From Bryobacteraceae bacterium (GTDB lineage Bacteria; Acidobacteriota; Terriglobia; Bryobacterales; Bryobacteraceae), in the NCBI GenBank assembly GCA_026002875.1, contig BPGE01000001.1, positions 3,596,001 to 3,660,000 of the forward strand: a stretch of 64,000 nt of DNA, read 5' to 3'. The position numbers and the translations under genes are program-made. Positions 15,415 through 24,871 of the stretch are shown piece after piece. Within the stretch, counting starts at the first letter, position 1; each line of letters begins with the position of its first letter. The notes beneath the pieces were generated by a model that was not told where the DNA came from, searched no databases, and saw only the letters and a list, made by a program, of their open reading frames with translations.

Positions 15415-16463
15415 CGCGTCTCCCCCCTCAGCGCGAATGCAGCAACCTTCCCATCCGGCGCCGCCACATACAGCGTTCCCTGCCTGACAGCGAGGAAATA
15501 AGGGCCGAACCTGGCATCTGGAAAGACGGTGAGCGGAAACCGCAGCAACGCTGCCTGGCGACCGTCCGTGTCGCTTTGCACGACGGTCGCGCCGGTCTTG
15601 AGTGAATATGGGGACACCAGCGTGTAGATGTGGCCCTCCTCGTCCGCCGTGCTCGCCAATGCGGGTGCCGGATTGGCGAAATGTTTCGCCTCGGGCAAGT
15701 GCTGCTTGGCCTGCTCGGCAATCAAAGCATACGTCTGTTTCGCTCGGGCCAATTCCGGACAAGCCATTGTCACGCGCTCTGAGGTTCCGCGTTCAAGGGA
15801 TCCCACGTACAACGTTGCGGAAGTCTTCGCCACGGCGCCGACTCTCTCCCCGGGCAACGGGAAGAAACTGACACCCGAAGGCAGGATCAGATGCTGTTGG
15901 AACTCTGCTTTGTCCGCGATCAGCGCAAGTCTTGGCGACCGTTCGCCCGCCCTCCAGACGGCGCCATCCGTTGTCATATAGAAGACATCGCCATGCCGGG
16001 TGAAAAAGGCGGCCACTCCACTCTCGGCGAGCGCTTTCGTCGAGGCGGCGCCGCCCTCCGCGATGGTTCGGAAGGCGGCGCGGCTGCCGGATGGAACTGA
16101 AGCGGCCCGATCCACCAGGGTGATCGTCGAGGCATCGTCGATGGACATGCCCGAGACGTGGTGCGAGAAGCCGAAGAGAATTTGTTTCCCGGCAAGGACT
16201 CCACTGCCAGAAATTCTGAGGACGCGAGGCGGCGTGGAGCGATTCTCCGGGGATACCGCCAAAACAGCGAGCCCTCCATCAGCCAGTGGTGATATCGCCT
16301 TCACCTGGATGGTCTCGCCGCTCAGCCTCGCCAGATCTGCCGCAAATCTCAGCGCGAGCTGATCGCCGAAAGCCGGAAGACTCGCGGGAACCAACAAACA
16401 GCACGCAGTTGCCAACAAAGCCGCAGAGCACCTGCTTCGCAGCGAAATCGATGTGAACGTCAT
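15411..16463 (-). CDS. Exported protein, possibly beta-propeller
   Basis: The 350-residue protein has a signal peptide (SAALLATACCLLVPASLPAFG) and no further membrane span. Repeated short strand-turn units such as GGLAVLAVSPENR, GDVFYMTTDGAVW, SATLYVGSLERG, GHIYTLVSPYS and GTLYVAAPDGKVAAF are spaced by about 40-55 residues, as in a seven- or eight-bladed propeller. No catalytic signature is visible. AGGAGG stands six bases before the ATG. It is first in a three-gene cluster with a Cys-rich protein (overlap ATGA) and the paralogue of 2680-3510. The propeller fold is an inference. Confidence 0.6.
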   Translation of the reverse strand: MTFTSISLRSRCSAALLATACCLLVPASLPAFGDQLALRFAADLARLSGETIQVKAISPLADGGLAVLAVSPENRSTPPRVLRISGSGVLAGKQILFGFSHHVSGMSIDDASTITLVDRAASVPSGSRAAFRTIAEGGAASTKALAESGVAAFFTRHGDVFYMTTDGAVWRAGERSPRLALIADKAEFQQHLILPSGVSFFPLPGERVGAVAKTSATLYVGSLERGTSERVTMACPELARAKQTYALIAEQAKQHLPEAKHFANPAPALASTADEEGHIYTLVSPYSLKTGATVVQSDTDGRQAALLRFPLTVFPDARFGPYFLAVRQGTLYVAAPDGKVAAFALRGETR

Positions 16464-16540
16464 CGCTCCCTCCTGCTGACCAGGATTTCAGCCATACGAG
16501 CTGCGAGAGTGGCTTGGGATTGCGTTGCTTCCTACAGGAA

Positions 16541-16566
16541 ATGATACTCCCCCCCCGATGTGTCAA
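16541..16566 (-). promoter_or_regulatory. Promoter-like TTGACA / TATCAT with G8 spacer upstream of 16463
   Basis: On the minus strand a perfect TTGACA (16561-16566) is followed by CATC, a run of eight G, AG and then TATCAT (16541-16546). The spacer is only 14 bases, short for a sigma-70 promoter, so either the G run varies in length or another -10 is used. The gene start lies 78 bases downstream. A similar TTGACA with a G-rich stretch precedes 2278 and 3756. Confidence 0.45.
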
Positions 16567-16664
16567 GGCCCAAATGGAGGCATGGCAGGCTGGCGCCCGG
16601 CATGAGCAGTTGAGGGCGCACGAAAGAGGCGTCCGCGCCTTCCGGTTTTCGGGTGCGCTCGGGG

Positions 16665-17111
16665 CTAGAGGTTCTCGTCGAGTCTGGCCGCCAGTTCCTG
16701 GAAGTAGGGATGGCGGGCTTCGGCTTTCAGTTTCGTGATGAACGCTTCGGCCCAGCGGAGGTGATCGTTTTCGAACTGCTCAAGCACGCCGGCCGGTTCG
16801 CCATCGGCGAGGAGTTTGGCGTAGAAAAGCAGGAGCAGGCCGAGGTGGTCGGCAGGCTCGTTCTTCGCCGAGGGCTCGAAGCCGTAGCGGCGGTACCAGG
16901 CGAGCGCGCGGTGGTGCGCCTCGCCGAACAGCTGGGGCGGCTTGCCCTCCTCCTTCTCGTAGACCGACTGCCACAGAGGACAGGGGGAGCCGAGCGGATT
17001 GAAGAAGAGCCGGTAGTATTCGATGGCCGCGTCCTGTTCCTCAGGCGGTTTCAGGAGCGCCTGGCCCAGCTCGGCGTAGAGCTGGGCCAGGTTCTCGCGC
17101 ATTTCGCTCAT
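16665..17111 (-). CDS. TorD/DmsD-family molybdoenzyme chaperone
   Basis: The 148 residues form an all-helical protein with the TorD-family signature Y-x-x-LF-x-P-L-G-S-P-x-x-L-W-x-S-V-Y (about residues 32-51) and E-P-A-D-H-L (about 85-90). These proteins bind the Tat signal of a molybdopterin enzyme in the cytoplasm and hold it until the cofactor is inserted. The ATG overlaps the TGA of the catalytic-subunit gene (ATGA, 17108-17111), so its expression is coupled to its likely client. It is shorter than typical TorD (about 200 residues). Confidence 0.88.
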   Translation of the reverse strand: MSEMRENLAQLYAELGQALLKPPEEQDAAIEYYRLFFNPLGSPCPLWQSVYEKEEGKPPQLFGEAHHRALAWYRRYGFEPSAKNEPADHLGLLLLFYAKLLADGEPAGVLEQFENDHLRWAEAFITKLKAEARHPYFQELAARLDENL

Positions 17112-19348
17112 AAGGGTTCAATACTACAGACGGCATCCATGATGCAGGAAGAGCCGCCGTAGTTGCCCGCTTTGATGAAGTCGTCGATGGAGGGGTTGGC
17201 GATGAGGTCTCCGTCGCGGACGCCCTTGCCGCCGGCCTTGCTGAGGGCGCGGGACGCGTGGCCGAAACCGTGGGCGACCATGACGACGTCGGGCGGGACG
17301 GTCTCGCTCAGGTGCGCGGGCAGCTCGATCTGGCCGGCGCGGGAGCGGACGAGGACCTTCTGTCCCTCGCTGATGCCGTGCTTCTTCGCCATCGCCGGAT
17401 TGATGATGGCGTGGTTGGTTGGCATGATCTCGTTCAGGATGGCCATGTTCTGCGTGGTGTTGCGCTTGTGGATGGCCGGAATGAAGGTCATGTAGTAGTA
17501 GGGATAGTGCTCGTTGGGTTCATCGCGTTTGGGAACCCACTTCGGCAGCGGGTCGGCACCGCGGGCCGGGAATTGAGGGACATAAATCTGGCATTTGCCT
17601 TCAGCGCCGCTCACGCTGACGAAGCTGGTGCGCGGCGTGAAAGGAGCGGGCCGTTCGACGATGCCTTTGGCGCGGAAGTCGGCGAAGTTTTCGCCAAGCC
17701 CGGCTCGGCGGACTTTCTCGTCGAGCAGGGTGGCGGGGCTGATCCAGCTGCCGTCGGGGGTCTTGAAATAATCCGGGCAGAGCCGCTTGCCGAGCTCGAT
17801 GGCGACCCAGCCGATGGAACGGGTCTCGAACGGCGGCGGCGAGATGGCGGCGCGGGCGACCGTCTGCGGATACTTCGCGTTGTAGTCGCGGGCGACAGCG
17901 TCATTGACTTCCAGGTACATCGTGGAAGGCAGGACGATGTCGGCCATGCTGACCGTGTCGGTGGGGATGAAATCCATGACGACCGTGAAGTCGACGGTCT
18001 TCATGGCTTCCTCCATGGTCTTCGGGTTCGGGAACGCCAGGATCGTATAGGCGTTCCAGAAGGCGAACTTGATCATGCCCGGGTACTTGTTCAGCATCCC
18101 GTCGGCAAGGGTGGAGAACAGGCCGGCATCGACTTCCTGAACCAGAGGCAGCTTGTCGCGGCCGTCGACGCGGCGGCCGGCCTTGGGCGGATAGGCGGGC
18201 GGAGGATACACGGCATCCACGCCGGGGATGCTGTGCGTGCGCGGGAAGTAGCGTCCGCCCGGGCGGTCGATGGTGCCGGCAAGAATGTTGAGAATCGAAA
18301 TGGCGTGCACGAGTTGCGTGCCGTTCATGTAGTTGGCGCAGAGGGTCTTCTTGTGAGCCGGAGCGATGGCCGGGCCGCTGGAGGCGAACTCGCGGGCGAT
18401 GCGGCGGATGTCGGCGGCCTTGACGCCGCTGATCGTCTCGGCCCATTCCGGCGTGTATTGGGCGAAATGGGCCCGGATCTCCGACTCGTACTTGCCGAAG
18501 TTCGTGTAGTTGTCGACGAATTCCCTGTTGTAAATGTTCTCGCTGATGATCACCTGGATCATGGCGAGGGCAATGGCGAGGTCGGAGCCCGGCTTGACCG
18601 GAATCCACTCGTTGGCGAAGCGGCTGGTGGCCGTGTAATTGGGCGAGAAGTGGACGACCTTGGCGCCTCTCTTGCGCGCTTCGACGATGCCGCTGGCATA
18701 AATGATCTTGGCCTTGGCGACGATGTCCCAGCCGAACAGCAGGATGTATTTCGAGTTCTCGAAGTCGTTGCACCAGGTCTTGCCGCCGGTGGTGTACCGC
18801 TGGATGATCATGTCGGTCAGGAAACACTCGTCGCGGTGATCGACGCGGTTGACGACGCCCATGGCGTTCATGAAGCGGAGCCAGAGGTCGGGCGAGGGCA
18901 GGGTGACGAACAGCAGGGCCTCGCGGCCGTAGTTGTCGACGGTCTGCTTCATGCGGAACGCGATCTCGTCCAGCGCTTCCTGCCAGGAGATGCGCACCCA
19001 GCCCGGATCTTCGTGGAATCCCTTCTTCGGGTTGGTGCGCTTCATGGGGTATTTCAGGCGGTCCGGGTCGTACAGGTAATTCACGCTGGCGGCGCCTTTG
19101 CCGCACAGGTGCCCGAGGCCGTGGGCGTCGCCCGGGAGGCCTTCGATGAAGCGTACGACTCCGTCCTGGATAGTGGCCTGAAGCCCGCAGGCCGGCGAGC
19201 AGATGCCGCAGCAGGAAGTAGCCCGGGTCACGGCCGGCGCGGAGGCCGAGGCCGGCTGGAAATAGTCCTGGAAATCCGCCAGAGCAGCCGGCGCAGCGGC
19301 CAGCCCGGCGCCCGTCGTTTTCAACCAATCTCTTCTCGTGAATGCCAT
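17108..19348 (-). CDS. Tat-exported molybdopterin oxidoreductase, catalytic subunit (CISM family)
   Basis: The 746-residue protein is a DMSO-reductase-superfamily enzyme. A Tat signal (TRRDWLKTTGAG, residues 4-15) precedes the FeS domain with C47-x2-C50-x3-C54-x27-C82, the molybdopterin domains, and the C-terminal dinucleotide-binding domain (ILNEIMPTNHAIINPAMAKK, then KVLVRSRAGQIELPAH). With the four-cluster ferredoxin subunit encoded 10 bases upstream, it resembles polysulfide, thiosulfate, tetrathionate or arsenate reductases. The substrate cannot be read from sequence. It acts in the periplasm. There is no NrfD/PsrC or DmsC-type membrane gene beside it, so the quinone link is unclear. Shine-Dalgarno AAGGAGG precedes the start. 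Confidence 0.9.
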   Translation of the reverse strand: MAFTRRDWLKTTGAGLAAAPAALADFQDYFQPASASAPAVTRATSCCGICSPACGLQATIQDGVVRFIEGLPGDAHGLGHLCGKGAASVNYLYDPDRLKYPMKRTNPKKGFHEDPGWVRISWQEALDEIAFRMKQTVDNYGREALLFVTLPSPDLWLRFMNAMGVVNRVDHRDECFLTDMIIQRYTTGGKTWCNDFENSKYILLFGWDIVAKAKIIYASGIVEARKRGAKVVHFSPNYTATSRFANEWIPVKPGSDLAIALAMIQVIISENIYNREFVDNYTNFGKYESEIRAHFAQYTPEWAETISGVKAADIRRIAREFASSGPAIAPAHKKTLCANYMNGTQLVHAISILNILAGTIDRPGGRYFPRTHSIPGVDAVYPPPAYPPKAGRRVDGRDKLPLVQEVDAGLFSTLADGMLNKYPGMIKFAFWNAYTILAFPNPKTMEEAMKTVDFTVVMDFIPTDTVSMADIVLPSTMYLEVNDAVARDYNAKYPQTVARAAISPPPFETRSIGWVAIELGKRLCPDYFKTPDGSWISPATLLDEKVRRAGLGENFADFRAKGIVERPAPFTPRTSFVSVSGAEGKCQIYVPQFPARGADPLPKWVPKRDEPNEHYPYYYMTFIPAIHKRNTTQNMAILNEIMPTNHAIINPAMAKKHGISEGQKVLVRSRAGQIELPAHLSETVPPDVVMVAHGFGHASRALSKAGGKGVRDGDLIANPSIDDFIKAGNYGGSSCIMDAVCSIEPL

Positions 19349-19358
19349 GGCTGCCTCC

Positions 19359-19913
19359 TTATCTGGTCACTGGAAATCCTTCTTTGATGAAACGGATTCT
19401 GGGCCGCGTCTGCCGCGGCGGCGCGAAGTTCTCCGTCGTCTCCGAGCCCTTGTTCTGAATCTCGTCCCAGGGGCCGTACTGCAGCGCCCCGGTGGGGCAG
19501 AGGGTCACGCAGGCCGGATCGAGACCCTGCTCCTGCCGGTCGATGCAGAACGTGCACTTCGACATTTTCCGGGTCCGCAAGTTGAACTGCGGCGCCCCGT
19601 ACGGACAGAACATGGCGCACTGCTGGCAGCCCACGCATTTGTCCTGGTCGATCTGAACCGTGCCGTCCTCCGCACGGCGCCAAATCGCTTTCACCGGGCA
19701 TACCTTCATGCACCAGGCGTTTTCGCAGTGGTGGCACGATCCGGTCAGCGCCTGCTGCCGGACCTGCGGGTACACGCCCGTCTCCCGCACCCGAACCTGC
19801 CGCCAGCGAACTCCCACACCCGTCTCCAGTTGGTTCCAGGTTTTGCAGGCCGATTCGCACGCCCTGCATTCGATGCAGAGTTTCTCGTCAATTAGCCAGC
19901 CATACGTGCCCAT
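19359..19913 (-). CDS. Four-[4Fe-4S] ferredoxin subunit (DmsB/PsrB type)
   Basis: The 184-residue electron-transfer subunit has four Cys groups: CIECRACESACK (near residue 13), CHHCENAWCMKVCP (near 60), CVGCQQCAMFCP (near 90) and CTFCIDRQEQG followed by CVTLCP (near 115-135). This is the standard DmsB/PsrB/PhsB arrangement that wires the molybdenum subunit to its electron donor. I start at ATG 19913 (MGTYGWLIDEKLC); the frame is open to a TTG at 19961. It has no Tat signal, as expected for a subunit exported with its partner. It is first in the operon with the catalytic subunit and chaperone. Confidence 0.92.
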   Translation of the reverse strand: MGTYGWLIDEKLCIECRACESACKTWNQLETGVGVRWRQVRVRETGVYPQVRQQALTGSCHHCENAWCMKVCPVKAIWRRAEDGTVQIDQDKCVGCQQCAMFCPYGAPQFNLRTRKMSKCTFCIDRQEQGLDPACVTLCPTGALQYGPWDEIQNKGSETTENFAPPRQTRPRIRFIKEGFPVTR

Positions 19914-20119
19914 AGGAATGACTCCCGTCGATACAGATTGAGCCGTCTTGCGATCTAGCAATTTGCTGGCCGAATCTGAGTTGCCGATCTGAAGAGCTGA
20001 AATTGTTGAGGGACTCTACAGCGCCCGTCTACAACGGCGCCAGCTATGCAGATATTGCGCACAGAGTGAGCGTGACGGCCCCGTGCGCAAGAATTTCAGT
20101 GGGTGTAGTTCCTCACCCG

Positions 20120-20890
20120 CTAGATGGTCATGGCCAGGAATCCCCCGTCGACGCGGAGGATGGAACCAGTGACGAAACTGGAGGCTTTGTCGGATGCAAG
20201 GAAGAGAACGGCGCCGACCAGCTCGCGGGGATCGCCGAAACGGCCCATGGGCGTATGGCGCATGATGTCGGCCACCCTCTCTTCGGTCAGGAGCTTGCGG
20301 TTCTGCTCGGCGGGGAAGAAGCCGGGCACGATGGCATTGACCCGGACGCCTTTCTGCGCCCATTCGCGGGCGAGGAACTGGGTGATCTGGTTGACGCCGG
20401 CCTTGGCGATCGAGTACGTGAACACTTTGGACAGGGGCGGACCGGATGAGGCGGAACTGATGTTGATGATGGAGCCGCCGCGCCCCGGCTGGGTCATCCA
20501 GGCTCCGAAGACCTGGCAGGCGAGGAACACGCTCTTGAGATCGACATCCAGGATGCGCTGCCACTCTTCTTCGGTGATTTCGAAGAAAGGGGTGCCGCTG
20601 TTGATCCCGGCGGCATTGATCAGGACCTCGACGTGGCCGAATTCGCCCAGAATCCGGTCCAGCGCCGCCTGGAGGTCGGACTTCTGCGTTGCATCCACGC
20701 GGACGGCCAGCGCGCGCCTTCCCATCGCTTCGATCCTAGCGGCTTTCTGCTGCGCCGCCGCCTCATTGAAATCCAGGATGGCCACGTCCGCGCCGGCCGC
20801 GGCCAGCCCGAGCGCCATCTCTCCGGCCAGCACGCCGCCCCCGCCGATGACCGCCGCCGCCCTGCCGCTGAGATCGAACAGGTCGTGCAT
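20120..20890 (-). CDS. SDR-family NAD(P)-dependent oxidoreductase
   Basis: This 256-residue classical short-chain dehydrogenase has the cofactor loop GGGGVLAGEMA (TGxxxGxG-like, with GGGG at its start), Asp in AILDFNE, NAAGINSG, the catalytic Ser in NISSASSG, and Tyr-x-x-x-Lys in YSIAKAGVN. The ending FVTGSILRVDGGF is typical of gluconate/2-deoxygluconate or 3-oxoacyl reductase-like SDRs. The substrate is unknown. ATG 20890 has AAGGAGA four to five bases upstream and is preferred to the upstream start at 20917. It is not clearly linked to the neighbouring operons. Confidence 0.88.
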   Translation of the reverse strand: MHDLFDLSGRAAAVIGGGGVLAGEMALGLAAAGADVAILDFNEAAAQQKAARIEAMGRRALAVRVDATQKSDLQAALDRILGEFGHVEVLINAAGINSGTPFFEITEEEWQRILDVDLKSVFLACQVFGAWMTQPGRGGSIINISSASSGPPLSKVFTYSIAKAGVNQITQFLAREWAQKGVRVNAIVPGFFPAEQNRKLLTEERVADIMRHTPMGRFGDPRELVGAVLFLASDKASSFVTGSILRVDGGFLAMTI

Positions 20891-21092
20891 GATTGTCTCC
20901 TTGGCTGATTCAGACACCGCGCTCTTCTATATATCACTTCCCTGTGCCGGTTGCAGGAGAGGGCAAACACGAACATGAAACGTGGATTCGTTTTTTACTG
21001 AACAAGGATTGACCCGCCGGGAAAGCCGTGATTAAATCGTGTAGCACGCGGCGGCCCATGCGCCGCCGCGCAGACAGGAGGTCTTTATAGTC

Positions 21093-24000
21093 ATGATGAA
21101 GAGACTCGCCGCGGGAATCGGCTTAGCCCTTCTGGTTCCCGTTTGGCTGGCGGCCCAGGAGTCGCGCGGCGCCATCACGGGCCGTGTGACAGACCCGCAG
21201 GGGGCCGTCATTCCCAACGCACAGGTGGTCGTCACCAACACGCAGACGAATGAAACCCGCCGTACGGTGACGAATGAGACCGGCTACTACGAGGTCAACT
21301 TTCTGGAGCCGTCCACGTACTCGGTCAGCGTCGAGGCGCCGGGCTTTAAACGGCTGGTGCGGTCTGGCATCACCGTCAATGTCGGCGCGCGCCTGGAGAT
21401 CAACAATTTCGCTGGAGATCGGAGCCGTGGCCGAGACGGTTCAGGTGACAGCCGAAGCGCCGCTGCTGGAGACCACGACGGCCAGCGGCGGCCGGGTGCT
21501 CGACCAGCAGCAGCTCATTAACCTGCCCTTTTCCGACCTGAACCCGTTCGCGCTGTCGGCTCTGGCGCCGGGCATGCAGTGGACCGGACAACCGGAGTAC
21601 CGCCGCCCGTTCGATAATGCAGGCACGTCGGCGTTCAACACCATGGGCGGCGTCGGGCAGAACGAATACACGATCGACGGCATGACGGTCGTCGGCTCCG
21701 GCCGCCGGGTCGGCTTCGTTCCTCCCGCCGACTCGATCACGGAGTTCAAGCTCGAAACGGCGAACTTCGACGCCAGCCAGGGCTTCACCTCGGGCGCGGC
21801 GATCAATGTCAGCTCCCGCTCGGGCACGAACGCGCTGCACGGCTCCGTGTTCAACCAGCACTGGCAGCAGCGGTGGAACGCCACCCCGTTCTTCCAGCGC
21901 GAATCCTACGACGCCCGCGTCCGCGCCGGCCTGATCGATCCCAAGACGACGCCAAAGCAGGCGACCGGCCGGTCGAACAACTACGGACTGTCGGCTTCCG
22001 GGCCTGTCTGGATTCCCAAGATCATCAACGGCAAGGACAAGCTGTTCTGGAGCTTCACCTGGAACGGCATCCGGCAGTCGAAGGCGGAAACCACCAGCTC
22101 CACGGACATCACCGTGCCGACGATGGACATGAGGCAGGGCGACTTTTCGTACTTCCTGACGGTGCCTAACGGCCCGCGCCTGTATACGATCTACGATCCG
22201 CGTTCGGCGCGCCTGGACGGCAACACGGTGGTGCGTACGCCGTTCCCCGGCAACCGGGGCGTGCCGGTCCTGAACCCGACGTACAACTATTACGTCAAGC
22301 TTTTCCCGACGCCGAACAACGTGCCCGGCAAAGTGACGCCGGAGATGTTCAACAACTATTACGCCTTCGCCATGCCGAAGGACGAGAAGTTCAACTCGAT
22401 CGTCAACCGCTACGACTGGGTGATCAACCAGGAGATGCGGTTCAACTTCCGGTGGCAGTGGAACGACCGCCTCGCCGACGAGTATGACTGGACGTACGAG
22501 ACGGTGCGCGGGCTGCACTCGAACGGACTGACGCGCATCAACAAGGGCGGCAACATCGGCTATCTGTGGACGATCAACGCCAACAACATTCTCGATACGA
22601 ATTTCGGGATCTCGCGCTGGGAGGAAGGTAGCCGCAACGTGACGCGGACGCGGATCAAGGCCGCCGACGTGGGCCTGCCTGCCTACATCGACCAGCGCGC
22701 CGACCGCTTCACACAGCTGCCCCGCATCGACTTCAACAACATCACCGACATCGGCGGCAGCTACCCCGTGATCGGCACGCTGCTGACCAACGGCGAGCTG
22801 AGGGCGTCGATGACGTCGATCCGCGGCAGCCACACGTTCAAGTACGGCTGGCAGGAGCGCCGGCACTACTTCGCCGCCCTCGGACCGGGATCGAGCACTG
22901 GATACTTCACGTTCCGCAACCCCTGGACGCGGGCGTCGAACGTCGACAACCAGGCCTCGAACCACGTGCACGATTGGGCCAGCTTCATGATGGGCATGCC
23001 CAGCGGCGCTTCGATCGACTACAACGACACTTTCTACTTCCGCACGCCGCGCCGGGCGCTGTTTTTCCAGGACGACTGGCGCGTCACGACGAAGTTCCGC
23101 CTGTCGCTCGGCCTGCGGTACGAGCGCGAAGGCGGCAGCGACGAGAAGTGGAACCGTGCAATCGCCTGGACGCTGCTGGACCAGAAGAGCCCGATCACGG
23201 ACCTGGTGGAGGCCGCCTATGCAGCCAGCCCGATTCCGGAGATGGCTCCCAGCCAGTTCAAGGCCAGTGGCATCAGCACGTACCTGGGCCAGAACGGCTT
23301 CAAGACGGCCAACCAGGGTACGCATGTGTTCCTGCCCAAGGTCGGCGCCGTGTATTCCATCAACAACAAGAACGTGATCCGCGGCGGCTGGGGCATGTAC
23401 CAGGACACGCTGAACGTCTCCAACGACCGCCCCGCGGTCAACGGCTTCTCCCAGCCGACGAACACGCCCATCAGCAACGACGCGGGCCTGACATTCTGTT
23501 GCGGCATCGATGCGGCAGCCGCGATTGCGCAGGGCCGCACGGTGATGAACGATCCGTTCCCGGTCCGGCCGGCGGCCGGCAACACGCGTTTCGACGATCC
23601 GTTCGGCTCGGCGCTGGGCGGAATCGCTCTTTACAACGGCACCATCACGGCCGGCCCCTGGAACTTCCGGCCCGCGCTCCAGCACCGCTGGCGCATCAGC
23701 TACCAGCGGGAGCTGACCGGCAACCTGATGTTCGATATCTCCTACAACGGCGCATACTCCTACATCCCGGTCACGCGCCGTGTCAACGCTCTGCCAGAGC
23801 AGTACTGGACGAAGGGCATGGTGCGGGACCAGAACAATGACAACTATCTGAACGGCAACGTGCCCAATCCTTTCCGCCTCGCCAATCTCGCGCCGATCCA
23901 GCAGAGCAACCCCACGCTGTACCGCTTCATGAGCGGCCAGGGGCTCTATACGTCGAGCGTCATCGCCCGCAACCGCCTGCTGCGGCCATACCCGCAGTAC

Positions 24001-24798
24001 GGCACGGTTCAGACGCGCGGCGACATCGACAATCTCCGGAACGGCTACGTCACCTACCACGACATGCAGCTGCTGGTGGAACGGCGCATGACGCGCGGCC
24101 TGCAGGCGAGCTTCATGTATACGTGGGCCTCGAGCTACACGGCCGATTTCTTCCTGAATGAATTCGACCGCTTCCCCTCGGAGCGCATCAACGACAACAT
24201 CCGCCCGCACCGCGTCGTGCTCACGTCGATCTGGCAGACGCCCTTTGGCAAGGGCCGCACCTGGGTCAAGGAGGGCTTCCTGAGCCATGTGATCGGCAAC
24301 TGGAACCTGTCTGGCGTCTACCAGTGGCAGATGGGCGAAGCCACCGACTGGGGCAACCGGTTCTTCTACGGCAACATCGACCGCGACACCCTGAAGCGGC
24401 TGTTCAACCACAAGGGGGTGCGGAAGAACGACATCCTGCAATGGTTCGACGGCTCGATCGTCTGGCGGGGCACCGGCGCTCCTCCGGCTGACTTTGTCGG
24501 CTTTGACGGGCGCACGGCCAATCAGCCGGGCTCGTATCACGTGCGCATGTTCCCCGTGCGCCTGGACGCGATCCGCGAGGACGGGATCATGAACCTCGAT
24601 CTCAAGATCGAGCGGATCTTCCCCATCAACCAGGATCGCGGCATCCAGACCCGCTTCTCGGTGGACCTGCTGAACGCCACCAACCACACCAACTTCGCCG
24701 GGCCCAACGTGGATCCGACGAGCGCGAACTTCGGCCGTGTGACCTCGCAGCGCGGCCTGTCGCGCGTCATCCAGTTCAATCTCCGCGTGGACTTCTGA
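21093..24798 (+). CDS. Oar-like TonB-dependent receptor with carboxypeptidase-regulatory domain (one frameshift)
   Basis: A signal peptide is followed by a CarboxypepD-regulatory-like domain (GAITGRVTDPQGAVIPNAQV, TGYYEVNFLEPSTYSVSVEAPGF), a plug (AVAETVQVTAEAPLLETT, NEYTIDGM) and a long beta-barrel ending in a phenylalanine (VIQFNLRVDF), as in outer-membrane barrels. The full protein would be about 1,235 residues, normal for acidobacterial Oar-like receptors that take up large or bulky substrates. The frame breaks in the TTT at 21407-21409: the first part reads RLEINN and the second resumes at LEIGAVAETV in the next frame. With one T fewer the protein is continuous. AGGAGG stands 11 bases before ATG 21093. 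Confidence 0.88.
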
Positions 24799-24818
24799 GG
24801 TCCTTTCCCTTCACCTTC

Positions 24819-24851
24819 CGGCCCGGTCCGCCCGAACGGCGGGCCGGGCCG
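24819..24851 (+). terminator. Rho-independent-like terminator after the Oar receptor gene
   Basis: Arms 24819-24826 (CGGCCCGG) and 24844-24851 (CCGGGCCG), extended by CCGCC/GGCGG, form a GC-rich hairpin with a CGAAC loop, followed by CTTCGTTTT. It lies 20 bases after the stop codon. Confidence 0.7.
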
Positions 24852-24871
24852 CTTCGTTTTACACTGGGCCC

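Noticed and set aside
17258-19387. 709-codon open frame on the plus strand across the molybdoenzyme gene
   Set aside because: It is antisense to a well-supported catalytic subunit and has no ribosome site or domain.
19914-20119. 206 bases between the CISM operon and the SDR gene
   Set aside because: No gene, RNA or clear promoter pair was found; it probably holds the operon promoter, but no site is convincing.
21400-24687. 1,095-codon open frame on the minus strand opposite the Oar receptor gene
   Set aside because: It is the antisense shadow of a high-GC gene; the product is Arg/Val/Ala-rich without domains, while the plus strand has a clear family match.
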